From Ensifer adhaerens (GTDB taxonomy: Bacteria; Pseudomonadota; Alphaproteobacteria; Rhizobiales; Rhizobiaceae): a stretch of 64,000 bases of DNA. Within the stretch, counting starts at the first letter, position 1, and each line of letters opens with the position of its first letter. Of this stretch, positions 51,159 to 59,586 are shown piece after piece. The stretch spans positions 558,001 to 622,000 of the forward strand of contig NZ_LAZS01000005.1 in the NCBI RefSeq assembly GCF_002007205.1, written 5' to 3'. The notes under the pieces were generated by a model. That model saw nothing but the letters and a program-made list of their open reading frames with translations, made no database searches and was not told the origin of the DNA. A program made the position numbers and the translations under genes.

Positions 51159-51803
51159 TTGAGCGATGAGCGCGCCATCCTTGACCCGATCGACCGGCTG
51201 TCGGAGATCATCTTCGGCTTGCTGATGGCGCTCACCTTTACCGGGACGATGAGCACGGTCACCGGGGAAGAGGGCGGGGTCAGGGCGGTGCTCGTCGCCG
51301 CCTTCGGCTGCAACCTCGCCTGGGGCATCGTCGACGGCGTCATGTATGTGCTGGCGACGGCGGTCGAGCGGACGCGGCGCCATGGCTTCATCGAGGCGCT
51401 CCGGCACGAGCCGCTGGAGCGCGCCCGCGAGATGTTTCTGGACAATCTGCCTGAAGACGTGCGCCGCGTATCCTCGCCGAAGGAGACCGAGGCGCTGCTA
51501 TTAAGGGTGAGGGCGCTCGGTCATGATCCCCGGCACAGGGCCGTCACCGGCCGCGACCTGAAGGCCGCCTTTGCCATCTTCCTGCTGGTCGCCATCTCGA
51601 CGCTGCCGCCGAGCATTCCGTTTCTGTTGACCGACAATGTCGGCCTCGCCATGCGCCTGTCGAACGGCATCGCACTCGTCATGCTCTTCATCATCGGCGC
51701 GCGGCTCGGGCAGTATATGGGCCGCAGCCCCTGGCCGATGGCCTTTGCGATGGCCGCGATCGGTGCGGTGCTGGTGGCCGTCACGATCGCGCTCGGGGGA
51801 TAG
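51159..51803 (+). CDS. VIT/CCC1-like integral membrane protein
   Basis: A 214-residue protein that begins at TTG 51159, with GAGGTGA seven bases upstream. A hydrophobic N-terminus (LSEIIFGLLMALTFTGTMS) and GCNLAWGIVDGVMYVL resemble the first two helices of VIT/CCC1 metal transporters. A hydrophilic central loop of about 70 residues (REMFLDNLPEDVRRV ... VTGRDLKAAFA) follows, then three C-terminal helices. Iron or manganese transport is the family role, not shown here. A deleted second copy of its gene lies 0.5 kb downstream. Confidence 0.72.
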   Translation: MSDERAILDPIDRLSEIIFGLLMALTFTGTMSTVTGEEGGVRAVLVAAFGCNLAWGIVDGVMYVLATAVERTRRHGFIEALRHEPLERAREMFLDNLPEDVRRVSSPKETEALLLRVRALGHDPRHRAVTGRDLKAAFAIFLLVAISTLPPSIPFLLTDNVGLAMRLSNGIALVMLFIIGARLGQYMGRSPWPMAFAMAAIGAVLVAVTIALGG

Positions 51804-52017
51804 CTGGAGGCAGATGGAGCGACTGGAGCCATCCGAGAGGCGGCTGTGCGGTCTCGACCGAGGGGCTGGTTGCTGGTCGGCTTCCGGTGCCGCATTTTCG
51901 AAAGTGGACGCGATGCTCCAATCCATCGTCACCCATTGACGCGGGCATTTTTCTTCACAATAGGGTCAGGCCGACGAATGTGGCGAGCGCCAACCACACA
52001 GCAACAGGAGTGTAATC

Positions 52018-52251
52018 GTGAGCGAACCGACCGTAGCAGATGCAACCAACCGCATTTATGAATCGCTCCAGGCTGATAATGCCGACATCGACCTGCATAT
52101 CGCGACCCTCAAGGCAGCGTTGGCGCGGGCAGGTTTGAAGGAAGCCGTATTCGACCCGACCAAGCTTGTGCAGAACAACCGTTCTGGCCGGAAGCTGATG
52201 CAGGCATACTTCCGTCAGCGCGGCGTGACGGTGAAATTCGCGGCTGAGTGA
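52018..52251 (+). CDS. Small protein of unknown function
   Basis: A 77-residue protein starting at GTG 52018 with AGGAG eight bases upstream. It is predicted helical in the first half (NRIYESLQADNADIDLHIATLKAALARAGLKEAVFDPT) and ends in a basic segment (GRKLMQAYFRQRGVTVKF). No family was recognised. It sits between the VIT-like gene and that gene's deleted copy. Confidence 0.65.
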   Translation: MSEPTVADATNRIYESLQADNADIDLHIATLKAALARAGLKEAVFDPTKLVQNNRSGRKLMQAYFRQRGVTVKFAAE

Positions 52252-52645
52252 AATCTTCGCATGACGTCATACGGAGCCCGGTGTGACGGCTGACCTGATG
52301 ACCCTCGCTGCCCCGCGCCCACGAGAGGATTCTCGATAACCTACCGGACGAGGCGCCGCGTACCTTGCCCAAGGAAACCGAGGCGCTGCCTTTGAGGGTG
52401 AGGGCGCTCGGCGACGATTCCAGGCACAAGACCGTCACCGGCCGCGACCTGAAGGCGGCTTTCGCCATGGCCGCGATCGGCGCGGTTTTCGCCTAAGGCC
52501 CTTCGCCAGGCCAATCGCAGCCGGCGCTCCAATTCATGGAGTCGTCGGCGCCGGTCCATGCGTCAGATTGAAGGGCTTGAACTACCCCGCACAGTCGTGC
52601 GTTCCCAAGGACCATGTCGGCCCGAAGCAGACACTAATAGTCGCC
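52252..52645. other. 394-base stretch without an intact gene
   Basis: Contains the deleted VIT-like copy (52313-52497) and otherwise no recognised feature. Confidence 0.5.
52313..52497 (+). pseudogene. Internally deleted remnant of a VIT-like gene copy
   Basis: Bases 52315-52470 correspond closely to about 51420-51575 of the VIT-like gene: the open frame reads ILDNLPDEAPRT, then LRVRALGDDSRHKTVTGRDLKAAFA. It then jumps to a match of 51745-51770 (AMAAIGAV), skipping about 170 bases, and stops at a TAA. The joint falls on a short direct repeat (CCTTTGCCAT/CCTTTGCGAT) present at both sites of the intact gene, which suggests a deletion by slippage. The 5' part, including both first helices, is absent and no start codon fits. 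Confidence 0.82.
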
Positions 52646-53101
52646 TCAGATTTCCAGGTAGAGATCCCGGTTCAGCAGTTCAAAGCTGTCATCGGTGGTA
52701 TCGAGAGTACCATCCTGAAGATAGCTATAATCGCCGTTCGCTTCATCGAGAAAGCTGAACCCGTTGTCGCCGTATGATACATAAATCCCAAAAAGATCTC
52801 TGGTCGGGATTTTAGCGATATAGAGCGAGGTGGAGCGTACTTCTCTGCCTGCATATTTGCTGAGCGAATCGACGGTGAAAACCGGGTAGGAAAAGTCCGT
52901 GTCAAAGCCATCGCGTTCGCTCAGTTGCGGTTCTTCCTGTTGTCGTCGAAACGTCATTTCACCATCGGAAAACGAGATGGAGTACCAAGAGCTCTCGATT
53001 TTGAAAAACAGTAGGACGTGTTCAGCCAGAAGCTCTCCATCCATGTAGAACGCGCATCTGCGAAACTCCTCTATCGTCCTGCCGGCCAGTGTCTTCATCA
53101 T
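52646..53101 (-). CDS. Orphan protein of unknown function with atypical composition
   Basis: A 151-residue acidic protein, rich in Phe, Tyr, Asp, Glu and Ser, with no signal peptide: IEEFRRCAFYMDGELLAEHVLLFFKIESSWYSISFSDGEM, later YAGREVRSTSLYIAKIP and FGIYVSYGDNGFSFLDEANGDYSYL. Alternating strands suggest an all-beta or alpha/beta single domain like many toxin-immunity proteins, but I do not recognise a family. The GC content is clearly lower than that of flanking genes, and it is next to a pseudogene, indicating a recently acquired segment. No partner toxin is seen. Confidence 0.6.
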   Translation of the reverse strand: MMKTLAGRTIEEFRRCAFYMDGELLAEHVLLFFKIESSWYSISFSDGEMTFRRQQEEPQLSERDGFDTDFSYPVFTVDSLSKYAGREVRSTSLYIAKIPTRDLFGIYVSYGDNGFSFLDEANGDYSYLQDGTLDTTDDSFELLNRDLYLEI

Positions 53102-53245
53102 CTCAAAAACTCAGCGATTTCTCGGCAATCAGCGCAGCCGGTATTTCCCTTGCTATGTCGCTTGCCACCAACCGTCAAACAACGGCAATTGGCATGCCCG
53201 CAAAGTTGCCGTCGCCTGACCGGCGAAGCACCGAGATGGCAAAGT

Positions 53246-53911
53246 TCACGCCTTGATCGGCGCCTGGCGGATGTGGATTTCGATCAGCCGCCTCAGCTCG
53301 GGGAGGTCTCGTGCCTCCAGCGCATCGACCATCAGATGATGCTCGCGCGCCGACTGCTCGATGCGGGCGCGGGTGCGCCATTGCGAGACCGGGGCTGAAG
53401 CGGTCCGTTGGCGGATTTCGGCGATGATGTTCACGAGCTCGATGTTGCCTGCCAGCATGAGCAGGGCGCGGTGGAAGGCGAGGTTGGCGTCGTAGTGCTC
53501 CATGATGGAGCCGCGAAACGACATTTCGTCGAAGACGTTGGCGAGCTCGCGCAAGTCCCTGACGGCTTCCGGCGTTGCGTTGGCGATCATCCGGTCAGCG
53601 ATGCCGGTCTCGAGAATCACGCGGATGTCGCTGATCTCGCGCGTGCGCTGATCGTCCAGTTCATAGACCTGGTAGCCGCGGTTCGGATTGTGCTGCACCA
53701 GGCGCTTTTGCGACAGGCGGTCGAGCGCGCGCCGCACCTCCGGCCGCGTGCAGTCGTAACGGCGCTCCAGGTCGATCTGCTTCAGCCAGGTGCCGGCGGG
53801 AAGCGTTCCGGTCAGGATGTCCTGCAGCAACAGGTCGGTCACGTCCTTCTTCTCCTCGGGCGCTTCCGTTTCCATCCGATCTTCGCTCATTGCCGGTCCT
53901 GTTGCTCTCAT
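53246..53911 (-). CDS. GntR-family regulator with FCD domain
   Basis: A 221-residue regulator: winged helix at residues about 20-85 (ILTGTLPAGTWLKQIDLERRYDCTRPEVRRALDRLSQKRLVQHNPNRGYQVYELD) and an all-helical FCD ligand domain (about 90-215; EISDIRVILETGIADRMI, DANLAFHRALLMLAGN, EHHLMVDALEARDLPELRRLIEIHI). The ATG at 53911 has GGAGAAG upstream; ATG 53890 is an alternative. It is divergent from the M20 hydrolase/ABC operon that starts at 54275, so it most likely represses that operon. Confidence 0.87.
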   Translation of the reverse strand: MRATGPAMSEDRMETEAPEEKKDVTDLLLQDILTGTLPAGTWLKQIDLERRYDCTRPEVRRALDRLSQKRLVQHNPNRGYQVYELDDQRTREISDIRVILETGIADRMIANATPEAVRDLRELANVFDEMSFRGSIMEHYDANLAFHRALLMLAGNIELVNIIAEIRQRTASAPVSQWRTRARIEQSAREHHLMVDALEARDLPELRRLIEIHIRQAPIKA

Positions 53912-54274
53912 GTCGACTTCTCCGTCCCTGCAGCGCCGCGCGTCTTATCGGACGTGCAAAGGTCGCTGTAGCGCTTTGAATTGCTGCATGTTTTTAGCCT
54001 TTCATCGGCTGCGATTGAAGGAAACATGCAGTAGGCGGAATTGGCTCCATTTTTGGAGAAACTATGATGACGCCCTGGACAATTCAATCTGAGCGAGGGG
54101 ATTTTCTCGCTCAGTTTCAACGTCTTGAGGGTGCGTCCAGTCTCCACGATCACGCCTCGCGACGCACGCTTGATGCCAATCGAAATAATTCACGACGCCT
54201 CTCTTGTGTATCCAAAAATGATTCCGTAAATTGGCGCCAATTATGGATACTATCATTGAGGGCGTCGGTAAACC
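53912..54274. other. 363-base divergent control region
   Basis: Holds the inverted repeat element 53928-54033 next to the regulator gene. The remaining part up to the hydrolase start contains two CCAATT/AATTGG-like pieces (about 54177-54182, 54233-54242) around AT-rich sequence that could be the operon promoter. No gene seen. Confidence 0.45.
53928..54033 (-). repeat. Two-hairpin intergenic repeat, copy 3 (RIME-like), inverted
   Basis: On the minus strand it reads as copies 1 and 2: CTACTGCATGTTTCC, a paired centre, AAACATGCAG, a short linker, then GCTACAGCGACCTTTGCACGTCC-GATA-AGACGCGCGGCGCTG. More substitutions than between copies 1 and 2. It lies 17 bases upstream of the GntR start, inside the divergent control region. 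Confidence 0.8.
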
Positions 54275-55699
54275 ATGAAGAATTCGCATGCCGTCTGGGA
54301 CCTTCTCGAAGCCAAGCGCGAGCGCTTTTTCGTGCTCAGCGACCGGGTTTGGGATACGCCGGAAACGAACTACGAGGAGTTTGCCTCGTCGTCCGAACAC
54401 GCGGCGCTTTTGGAGGCCGAGGGTTTTCGTGTTTCGCGCGGCATTGCCGGCATGCCGACGGCGGTCATGGGCGAAGCGGGCGAGGGCGGGCCGGTCATCG
54501 CCATCCTCGGCGAGTTCGATGCGCTGCCAGGCTTGAGCCAGGCGGCAGGTGTTGCCGAGGAGCGGCCGCTTGTCGAAGGCGGCAACGGCCATGGCTGCGG
54601 CCACAACCTGCTCGGCGCCGGCGCGATGATGGCGGCTGCCGCCGTCAAGGATTATCTCGCCGCCAAGGGCCTCAAGGGGCGGGTCCGCTATTATGGCTGC
54701 CCGGCGGAAGAGGGCGGCTCGTCCAAGGGCTTCATGGTTCGGGCCGGCGTTTTCGACGATGTCGATATCGCGATCTCCTGGCATCCCGCACCCTTTGCCG
54801 GCGTCAACAACCCGATCTCGCTTGCCTGCAACGAACTCGACTTCCGCTTCAGCGGCCGGGCGTCGCATGCCTCGGCGGCACCCCATCTCGGCCGCAGTGC
54901 GCTCGATGCGCTCGAACTGATGAATGTCGGCGTCAACTATCTTCGCGAACACATGCCGTCGTCGGCGCGTATCCACTATGCGGTGACGGACACGGGCGGC
55001 AATGCGCCGAACGTCGTCCAGGCCCGGGCGAAGGCGCGCTATCTCGTGCGCGCCCGCAGCCTGCCGGAACTGCTCGATCTCGTCGAACGCGTCCGCAGCG
55101 TCGCCAAGGGCGCGGCCATGATGACCGGCACCACCGTTACGGACGAGATCGTCAGCGGCGACGCCAATCTGATCGGCAATACGCCGCTGGAAGCGCTGAT
55201 GCATCGCCAGCTCGAGCGCCTGGGGCCACCTGAGTTCGACGAGGACGACCGCCGGACGGCCGCAAAGTTCCAGGAGACCTTCACCCAGGAGGATATCGCG
55301 TCTGCCTTCGAGCGCTTCGGCCTGAAGCTGCGCCGCGGCGTTTCCCTCTGCGATACGATCTTTCCGCCCGAAAACGGCGCCGGCACGCTCGTCGGCTCCA
55401 CCGATGTCGGGACGGTGAGCTGGGTGGTGCCGACCGTGCAGATGCGTGGCGCCACTTACGCGATCGGCACGCCCGGCCATTCCTGGCAGCTCGTTGCCCA
55501 GGGCAAGCTGCCGGCCGCGCACACGGGCATGGAACATGCCGCCAAGGTGATGGCGAGCACGGCGGTCGAGCTGATCCTCGACCCCACGCTCATCGCTGCC
55601 GCCAAGGCCGACCATGCAGCAAGGCTGGAGGGCACGCCCTTCGTCAATCCCATTCCTGCCGATGTCTATCCGCCGATCCCCGGGGTGAGGCATGGTTAA
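54275..55699 (+). CDS. M20-family amidohydrolase (AbgB-like)
   Basis: A 474-residue metal-dependent amidase. Metal-binding and family segments: ILGEFDALPGLSQAAG near residue 80, NGHGCGHNLLGAGAMMAA, RYYGCPAEEGGSSKGFMVRAG, and a dimerisation-domain stretch ELDFRFSGRASHASAAPHLGRSALDA. Late His in GTPGHSWQLVAQGK completes the site. These match AbgB-type enzymes that remove acyl or aromatic groups from amino acids. It is first in an operon with a polar-amino-acid ABC importer, so it probably cleaves an imported acylated amino acid or opine-like compound. Substrate not known. Confidence 0.88.
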   Translation: MKNSHAVWDLLEAKRERFFVLSDRVWDTPETNYEEFASSSEHAALLEAEGFRVSRGIAGMPTAVMGEAGEGGPVIAILGEFDALPGLSQAAGVAEERPLVEGGNGHGCGHNLLGAGAMMAAAAVKDYLAAKGLKGRVRYYGCPAEEGGSSKGFMVRAGVFDDVDIAISWHPAPFAGVNNPISLACNELDFRFSGRASHASAAPHLGRSALDALELMNVGVNYLREHMPSSARIHYAVTDTGGNAPNVVQARAKARYLVRARSLPELLDLVERVRSVAKGAAMMTGTTVTDEIVSGDANLIGNTPLEALMHRQLERLGPPEFDEDDRRTAAKFQETFTQEDIASAFERFGLKLRRGVSLCDTIFPPENGAGTLVGSTDVGTVSWVVPTVQMRGATYAIGTPGHSWQLVAQGKLPAAHTGMEHAAKVMASTAVELILDPTLIAAAKADHAARLEGTPFVNPIPADVYPPIPGVRHG

Positions 55700-55729
55700 G
55701 TCGATCGACAAGCGAAGGGAGGCGCTGCG

Positions 55730-56449
55730 ATGACTGAGCCCGGTTTCCTTGACATCATCAGCTTCGGGGCGGACGGCTGGGGGCCGGCGCTCGCCGCCGG
55801 CGCCTGGATGACGATCCTGATCGCGATCGCAGGTTTTGCGATCGGCGGCCTCATCGGCACCTTCGGCGCCTGGGCGAAGATTTCCGGCGGCCCGGTCGTT
55901 CGCGGCTGCGCCGAGGCCTACACCACCGTCCTTCGCGGCATACCCGACCTGCTGGTCATCTACCTCTTCTATTTCGGCGGCAGCGCCGTGGTGACGGCAA
56001 TCGGCCAATTGTACGGTGCCGAGGGTTTCGTCAGCTTCCCGGGCTTCATCGCCGGCGCGCTTGCCGTCGGCATCACCTCCGGCGCGCAGCAGACTGAAGT
56101 TTATCGCGGTGCTTTCCGCGCCGTGCATCCGGGCGAACTGGAGGCGGCGACCGCCTGCGGCATGGGGCGGTTCCTCAAGTTCCGCCGGATCACCGTGCCG
56201 CTGACGCTGCGTCATGCGCTGCCCGGCCTCGGCAACGTCTGGCAGGTGGTGCTGAAGGAATCGGCGCTGGTCTCGGTCACCGGCGTCGTCGAACTCTTGC
56301 GCCAGGCGCAGATCGGCGCCGGATCGACCAGCCGCCCGTTCGACTTCTTCTTCATCGCGGCAATGATCTATCTCGCGATTTCAACGGTCTCGGGCCTCAT
56401 CCTTCAGGTCACCGAGCGCCGGTTCTCGCGCGGCGTCAGGAGGGGCTGA
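55730..56449 (+). CDS. Polar amino acid ABC permease, HisQ/OccQ-like
   Basis: A 239-residue permease with about five helices, 30 bases after the hydrolase. Family blocks: [51 protein letters not shown], and the ATPase-coupling [44 protein letters not shown]. Its TGA shares a base with the next ATG (56449). With HisM-, HisP- and HisJ-like partners it forms a complete importer for amino acids or opines. Confidence 0.9.
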   Translation: MTEPGFLDIISFGADGWGPALAAGAWMTILIAIAGFAIGGLIGTFGAWAKISGGPVVRGCAEAYTTVLRGIPDLLVIYLFYFGGSAVVTAIGQLYGAEGFVSFPGFIAGALAVGITSGAQQTEVYRGAFRAVHPGELEAATACGMGRFLKFRRITVPLTLRHALPGLGNVWQVVLKESALVSVTGVVELLRQAQIGAGSTSRPFDFFFIAAMIYLAISTVSGLILQVTERRFSRGVRRG

Positions 56450-57171
56450 TGGATATCAAGTTCGCCCTAGAAACCTTCTGGAGCTTGGCGGCGGCCCTGC
56501 CGCTGACGCTGCAGCTCGCAACAACCTCGATCGCGCTCGGCTCGGTTCTGGCCCTCGGCCTGGCGCTGGCGCGTCTGTCCGGCATCCTCGCGCTCGATCT
56601 CTTTGCCCGCACTTACGTGTTCCTGTTTCGTGGAACGCCGCTGCTCGTGCAGATCTTCCTGATCTATTACGGCCTCAGCCAGTTTCCGGCTGTCCGGCAC
56701 AGTATCTTCTGGCCGTTGCTTCGCGAGCCTTACTGGTGTGCCGTGCTGGCGCTGATGCTGAACACCGCCGCCTATGCGAGCGAAATCATCCGCGGCGGCC
56801 TGCTTTCGGTGCCGCACGGCCAGGTCGAGGCAGCGCGCGCCTGCGGCATGGGGCGCCTGATGATCTTCCGCCGCATCGTCATGCCGCAGGCGCTGCGCCA
56901 GGCGCTGCCCGGCTACGGCAACGAGATGATCTCCATGGTCAAGGCGACCGCGCTCGCCTCGATCATCACGCTGATGGAAATCACCGGCGTCGCCGCCAAG
57001 CTGATTTCGGAGAGCTACCGGGTGATCGAGGTCTTCGTCGTCGCCGGCGTCATCTATCTCGCCATCAACTTCGCGCTGACCCGGCTCGTCGCGTTTGCCG
57101 AACACCGATTGAACCCGCAACTGCGCCCGCCGCTTCCGATCTCCACCGAACTCAAGGGAGAAACGCATTGA
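56449..57171 (+). CDS. Polar amino acid ABC permease, HisM/OccM-like
   Basis: A 240-residue permease. [55 protein letters not shown] and the coupling segment [50 protein letters not shown] are diagnostic. Start overlaps the stop of the paired permease by one base. It ends two bases before the ATPase start, so the four transport genes are tightly coupled. Confidence 0.9.
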   Translation: MDIKFALETFWSLAAALPLTLQLATTSIALGSVLALGLALARLSGILALDLFARTYVFLFRGTPLLVQIFLIYYGLSQFPAVRHSIFWPLLREPYWCAVLALMLNTAAYASEIIRGGLLSVPHGQVEAARACGMGRLMIFRRIVMPQALRQALPGYGNEMISMVKATALASIITLMEITGVAAKLISESYRVIEVFVVAGVIYLAINFALTRLVAFAEHRLNPQLRPPLPISTELKGETH

Positions 57172-57173
57172 AC

Positions 57174-57950
57174 ATGTCCGCCGCCGTTACCGCACCGGTC
57201 GCGATCCGCGTGCACGACCTTCACAAGAGCTTCGGCCCGGTCGAGGTGCTGAAAGGCGTGTCGCTCGACGCACGCGAGGGCGAGGTGATTTCCATTCTCG
57301 GATCCTCCGGCTCCGGCAAGTCGACGCTGCTACGCTGCATCAACATGCTGGAGGTGCCGAATTCGGGCACGATCGAGGTCGCCGGCGAGGCGATCCGCCT
57401 GAAGACTTCGGGCGACGGGCGCAGCCGTCCGGCCGATCAGAAGCAGGTGGACCGCATTCGCTCCGAACTCGGCATGGTGTTCCAGAGCTTCAACCTCTGG
57501 TCCCACAAGACCGTGCTCGAAAACGTCATCGAGGCGCCGGTGCATGTGCTGAAGCGGCCGCGGGCGGAAGCGATCGAGGAGGCGGAAGCGCTGCTTGCCA
57601 AGGTCGGCATCGCCGACAAGCGCAATCATTATCCGTCGCATCTCTCCGGCGGCCAGCAGCAGCGCGCCGCGATCGCCCGGGCGCTCGCCATGCGCCCGAA
57701 GGCGATGCTCTTCGACGAGCCGACCTCGGCGCTCGACCCGGAACTCGTCGGCGAGGTGCTGCGCGTCATGCGGGGGCTCGCCGAAGAGGGCCGCACCATG
57801 CTGGTCGTCACCCACGAGATGGGCTTTGCCCGCGACGTCTCCAGCCGCGTCGTCTTCGTGCACAAGGGCACGATCGAGGAAGAGGGGCCGCCACACGAGG
57901 TCTTCACCCGTTCGAAGTCCGAACGCTTCCGCCAGTTCATCAAGAGTTGA
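57174..57950 (+). CDS. Polar amino acid ABC ATPase, HisP-like
   Basis: A 258-residue ATPase. Walker [10 protein letters not shown] (near residue 41), Q-loop in [11 protein letters not shown], signature [15 protein letters not shown], Walker [14 protein letters not shown] and switch His in VVTHEMGF. These are the sequences of the polar-amino-acid class. The ATG at 57174 lies two bases after the permease stop, with AAGGGAG upstream. Longer in-frame reading through the permease gene is an artefact. Confidence 0.92.
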   Translation: MSAAVTAPVAIRVHDLHKSFGPVEVLKGVSLDAREGEVISILGSSGSGKSTLLRCINMLEVPNSGTIEVAGEAIRLKTSGDGRSRPADQKQVDRIRSELGMVFQSFNLWSHKTVLENVIEAPVHVLKRPRAEAIEEAEALLAKVGIADKRNHYPSHLSGGQQQRAAIARALAMRPKAMLFDEPTSALDPELVGEVLRVMRGLAEEGRTMLVVTHEMGFARDVSSRVVFVHKGTIEEEGPPHEVFTRSKSERFRQFIKS

Positions 57951-58014
57951 AGTCTGTCGTGATCGGCGGGCCGAAAAACAAAGCAATCAACATCCACAAA
58001 AGGGGAATGCTGTA

Positions 58015-58872
58015 ATGAAAAAGACGACCGCAATCATCGCTTCGGCGCTTGCCGTGGCCGCGGGGCTGATGTCCATGCCGGCGCAAGCCGAGGACAAGAA
58101 TTGGACTAAGGTGACGATCGCCACCGAAGGCGCCTTTCCGCCCTATAACCTCGCCAAGGCCGACGGCACGCTCGACGGCTACGAGATCGAGCTCAGCAAG
58201 ATCCTCTGCGACCACATGAAGGTCGAATGCACCGTCATCGCCCAGTCCTTCGATGGCCTGATCCCGGCGCTCAACGCCGGCAAGTTCGACGCGATCATGG
58301 CCGGCATGTCGGCAACCGAGAAGCGCAAGGAAGTCATCGACTTCTCGGTGTCCTACGGCAGCACCGGTCAGGCCTTCGCGACGCTGAAGGGCGGCGATCT
58401 CGAAACCCTGCCGATGAAGGGTGAGCTCTTCTCGCTCGCCTCCAACGAGGCCGGCGCCCGCAAGGCGGTCGATGAGTTGAAGCCGCTGATCGAAGGCAAG
58501 ACCATCGGCGTCCAGACCGCCTCGATTGCCGCACGCTTCATCGACGAATATCTGAAGGACGTCGTCGAGGTGCGCGAGTACAAGACCACCGAACAGCACG
58601 ACCTCGACCTCGTCGCCGGCCGCGTCGATTTCGTCATGGCCTCCATGGGCTACCTGAAGACCACGGTCGAAAAGCCTGCCAACAGCGACATGGTCATCGC
58701 CGGCCCCCGATTCCAGGGCGGCTTCCTCGGCGCCGGCAGCTCGGTCGGCCTGCGCAAGACCGACCCCGAACTGAAGGCGTTGTTCGATGACGCGATTGCC
58801 GCCGCCAAGGCCGATGGCACCATCAAGCGCCTCTCCGAGAAGTGGTTCGGCTTCGACCTGACGCCGCAATAA
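58015..58872 (+). CDS. Polar amino acid/opine ABC substrate-binding protein
   Basis: A 285-residue exported protein with a Sec signal (TAIIASALAVAAGLMSMPAQA-ED) and the family 3 solute-binding fold: VTIATEGAFPPYNLAKADGTLDGYEIELSKILCDHM, FDGLIPALNAGKFDAIMAGMSATEKRKEVIDFSVSYG, and a terminal LSEKWFGFDL. FPPYN and GYEIEL contact the amino-acid moiety in this family. With the M20 hydrolase in the same operon, an N-modified amino acid or opine is a reasonable ligand. Start has an AAGGGGAATG context. Confidence 0.9.
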   Translation: MKKTTAIIASALAVAAGLMSMPAQAEDKNWTKVTIATEGAFPPYNLAKADGTLDGYEIELSKILCDHMKVECTVIAQSFDGLIPALNAGKFDAIMAGMSATEKRKEVIDFSVSYGSTGQAFATLKGGDLETLPMKGELFSLASNEAGARKAVDELKPLIEGKTIGVQTASIAARFIDEYLKDVVEVREYKTTEQHDLDLVAGRVDFVMASMGYLKTTVEKPANSDMVIAGPRFQGGFLGAGSSVGLRKTDPELKALFDDAIAAAKADGTIKRLSEKWFGFDLTPQ

Positions 58873-59224
58873 GGCCGGAACGGTCCGTCCTTCCAGGAAG
58901 CCGCGTGTTCACCGAATGCGCGCCTTTCTGTTGTTTCCGAACTTGTTTCGAACACAATCGCCCCGTATACACCTGCTCACCGGCATTGCTGATGAGCGCT
59001 GAAACGTTTCGCCGCTCGCAATTGCCGCGTCGCTTTAGACTTTTGACCACGGATGTACTGGCACTGGTGTAAGAGCGATGATGAGGAAGGTCGGTGCGGT
59101 TTCGCCCCGGCCTTTTTTATTGGCCGATCACCCCCATTTCGCTCCAATGCCAAAGCGCATCGCAGTCGCGCATCGTCCGGTGGGTGTTAGAAATCAAGCT
59201 CTCCTGTTCGTGCAGCCGGTTTCG
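58873..59224. other. 352-base intergenic region with a possible small RNA
   Basis: Between the binding-protein gene and the minus-strand small genes. It holds a clear terminator at 59087-59118 without an adjacent reading frame, and a TTGTTT-N17-TATACA box pair at about 58947-58975; a transcript of about 140 bases between them is possible. No convincing short gene. Confidence 0.4.
59087..59118 (+). terminator. Intrinsic terminator without an obvious upstream gene
   Basis: AAGGTCGG (59087-59094) pairs with CCGGCCTT (59107-59114, one G-U pair) around a 12-base loop and is followed by a six-T run. It is about 215 bases from the stop of the binding-protein gene, which is unusually far, so it may end a separate short transcript. 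Confidence 0.7.
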
Positions 59225-59440
59225 TCACTGCAGCCAAGTCGCTTGATCGTCTTCGTCATGCGCCAGGAATTGCATAATCGCCGCAATCAACGCTTCGGCG
59301 CTGTAGCGATCCAGCAAGACCTCGATGGTCTCGCCGGTCGAGGACGTGAGTTCGAACGTGCCGAGAAGCGGGTCGGTCGACAGGACGTTGACGGCGCTGC
59401 CCTGAAACTCGGCGTTCATCGTGTTCGCAATGTCTTTCAT
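59225..59440 (-). CDS. Small acidic protein of unknown function
   Basis: A 71-residue protein starting at ATG 59440 with a strong GCGGAGGG site. It alternates beta strands (NVLSTDPLLGTFELTSSTGETIEVLLD) and ends in an acidic helix (AEALIAAIMQFLAHDEDDQA). No family recognised. A 36-base palindrome surrounds its -10 element just upstream, so transcription is probably strictly controlled. Confidence 0.7.
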   Translation of the reverse strand: MKDIANTMNAEFQGSAVNVLSTDPLLGTFELTSSTGETIEVLLDRYSAEALIAAIMQFLAHDEDDQATWLQ

Positions 59441-59450
59441 GAAAATCCCT

Positions 59451-59486
59451 CCGCAAATATATGAGTAAATTATAATATATTTGCGG
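59451..59486 (-). promoter_or_regulatory. Perfect 12-base inverted repeat around a TATAAT element
   Basis: CCGCAAATATAT (59451-59462) and ATATATTTGCGG (59475-59486) are perfect reverse complements with 12 bases between them. On the minus strand TATAAT lies at the inner edge of the palindrome and transcription would start within the arm next to the ribosome site. This arrangement suits a repressor dimer blocking RNA polymerase; an mRNA hairpin that hides the ribosome site is the alternative. Confidence 0.65.
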
Positions 59487-59586
59487 GCGAACCAAAGGGA
59501 AATTTCAGGCGCGCTCACCCGCTGACCGTGTCCCTGCAGCAGGGGCGGTCGCGGAAAGCGGGTGCGCGGTAGATTGGGGAGGGCCG

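Noticed and set aside
52541-52777. Plus-strand frames of 66-69 codons opposite the low-GC orphan
   Set aside because: No start signal; the minus-strand frame is longer and has a more protein-like sequence.
54062-56215. Long open frame of 717 codons on the minus strand
   Set aside because: It is opposite the M20 hydrolase and permease genes, has no recognisable protein sequence, and results from the high-GC codon pattern of the true genes.
58842-59072. 76-codon plus-strand frame after the ABC operon
   Set aside because: It starts inside the end of the binding-protein gene and has no ribosome site; a small RNA is the better explanation for the terminator.
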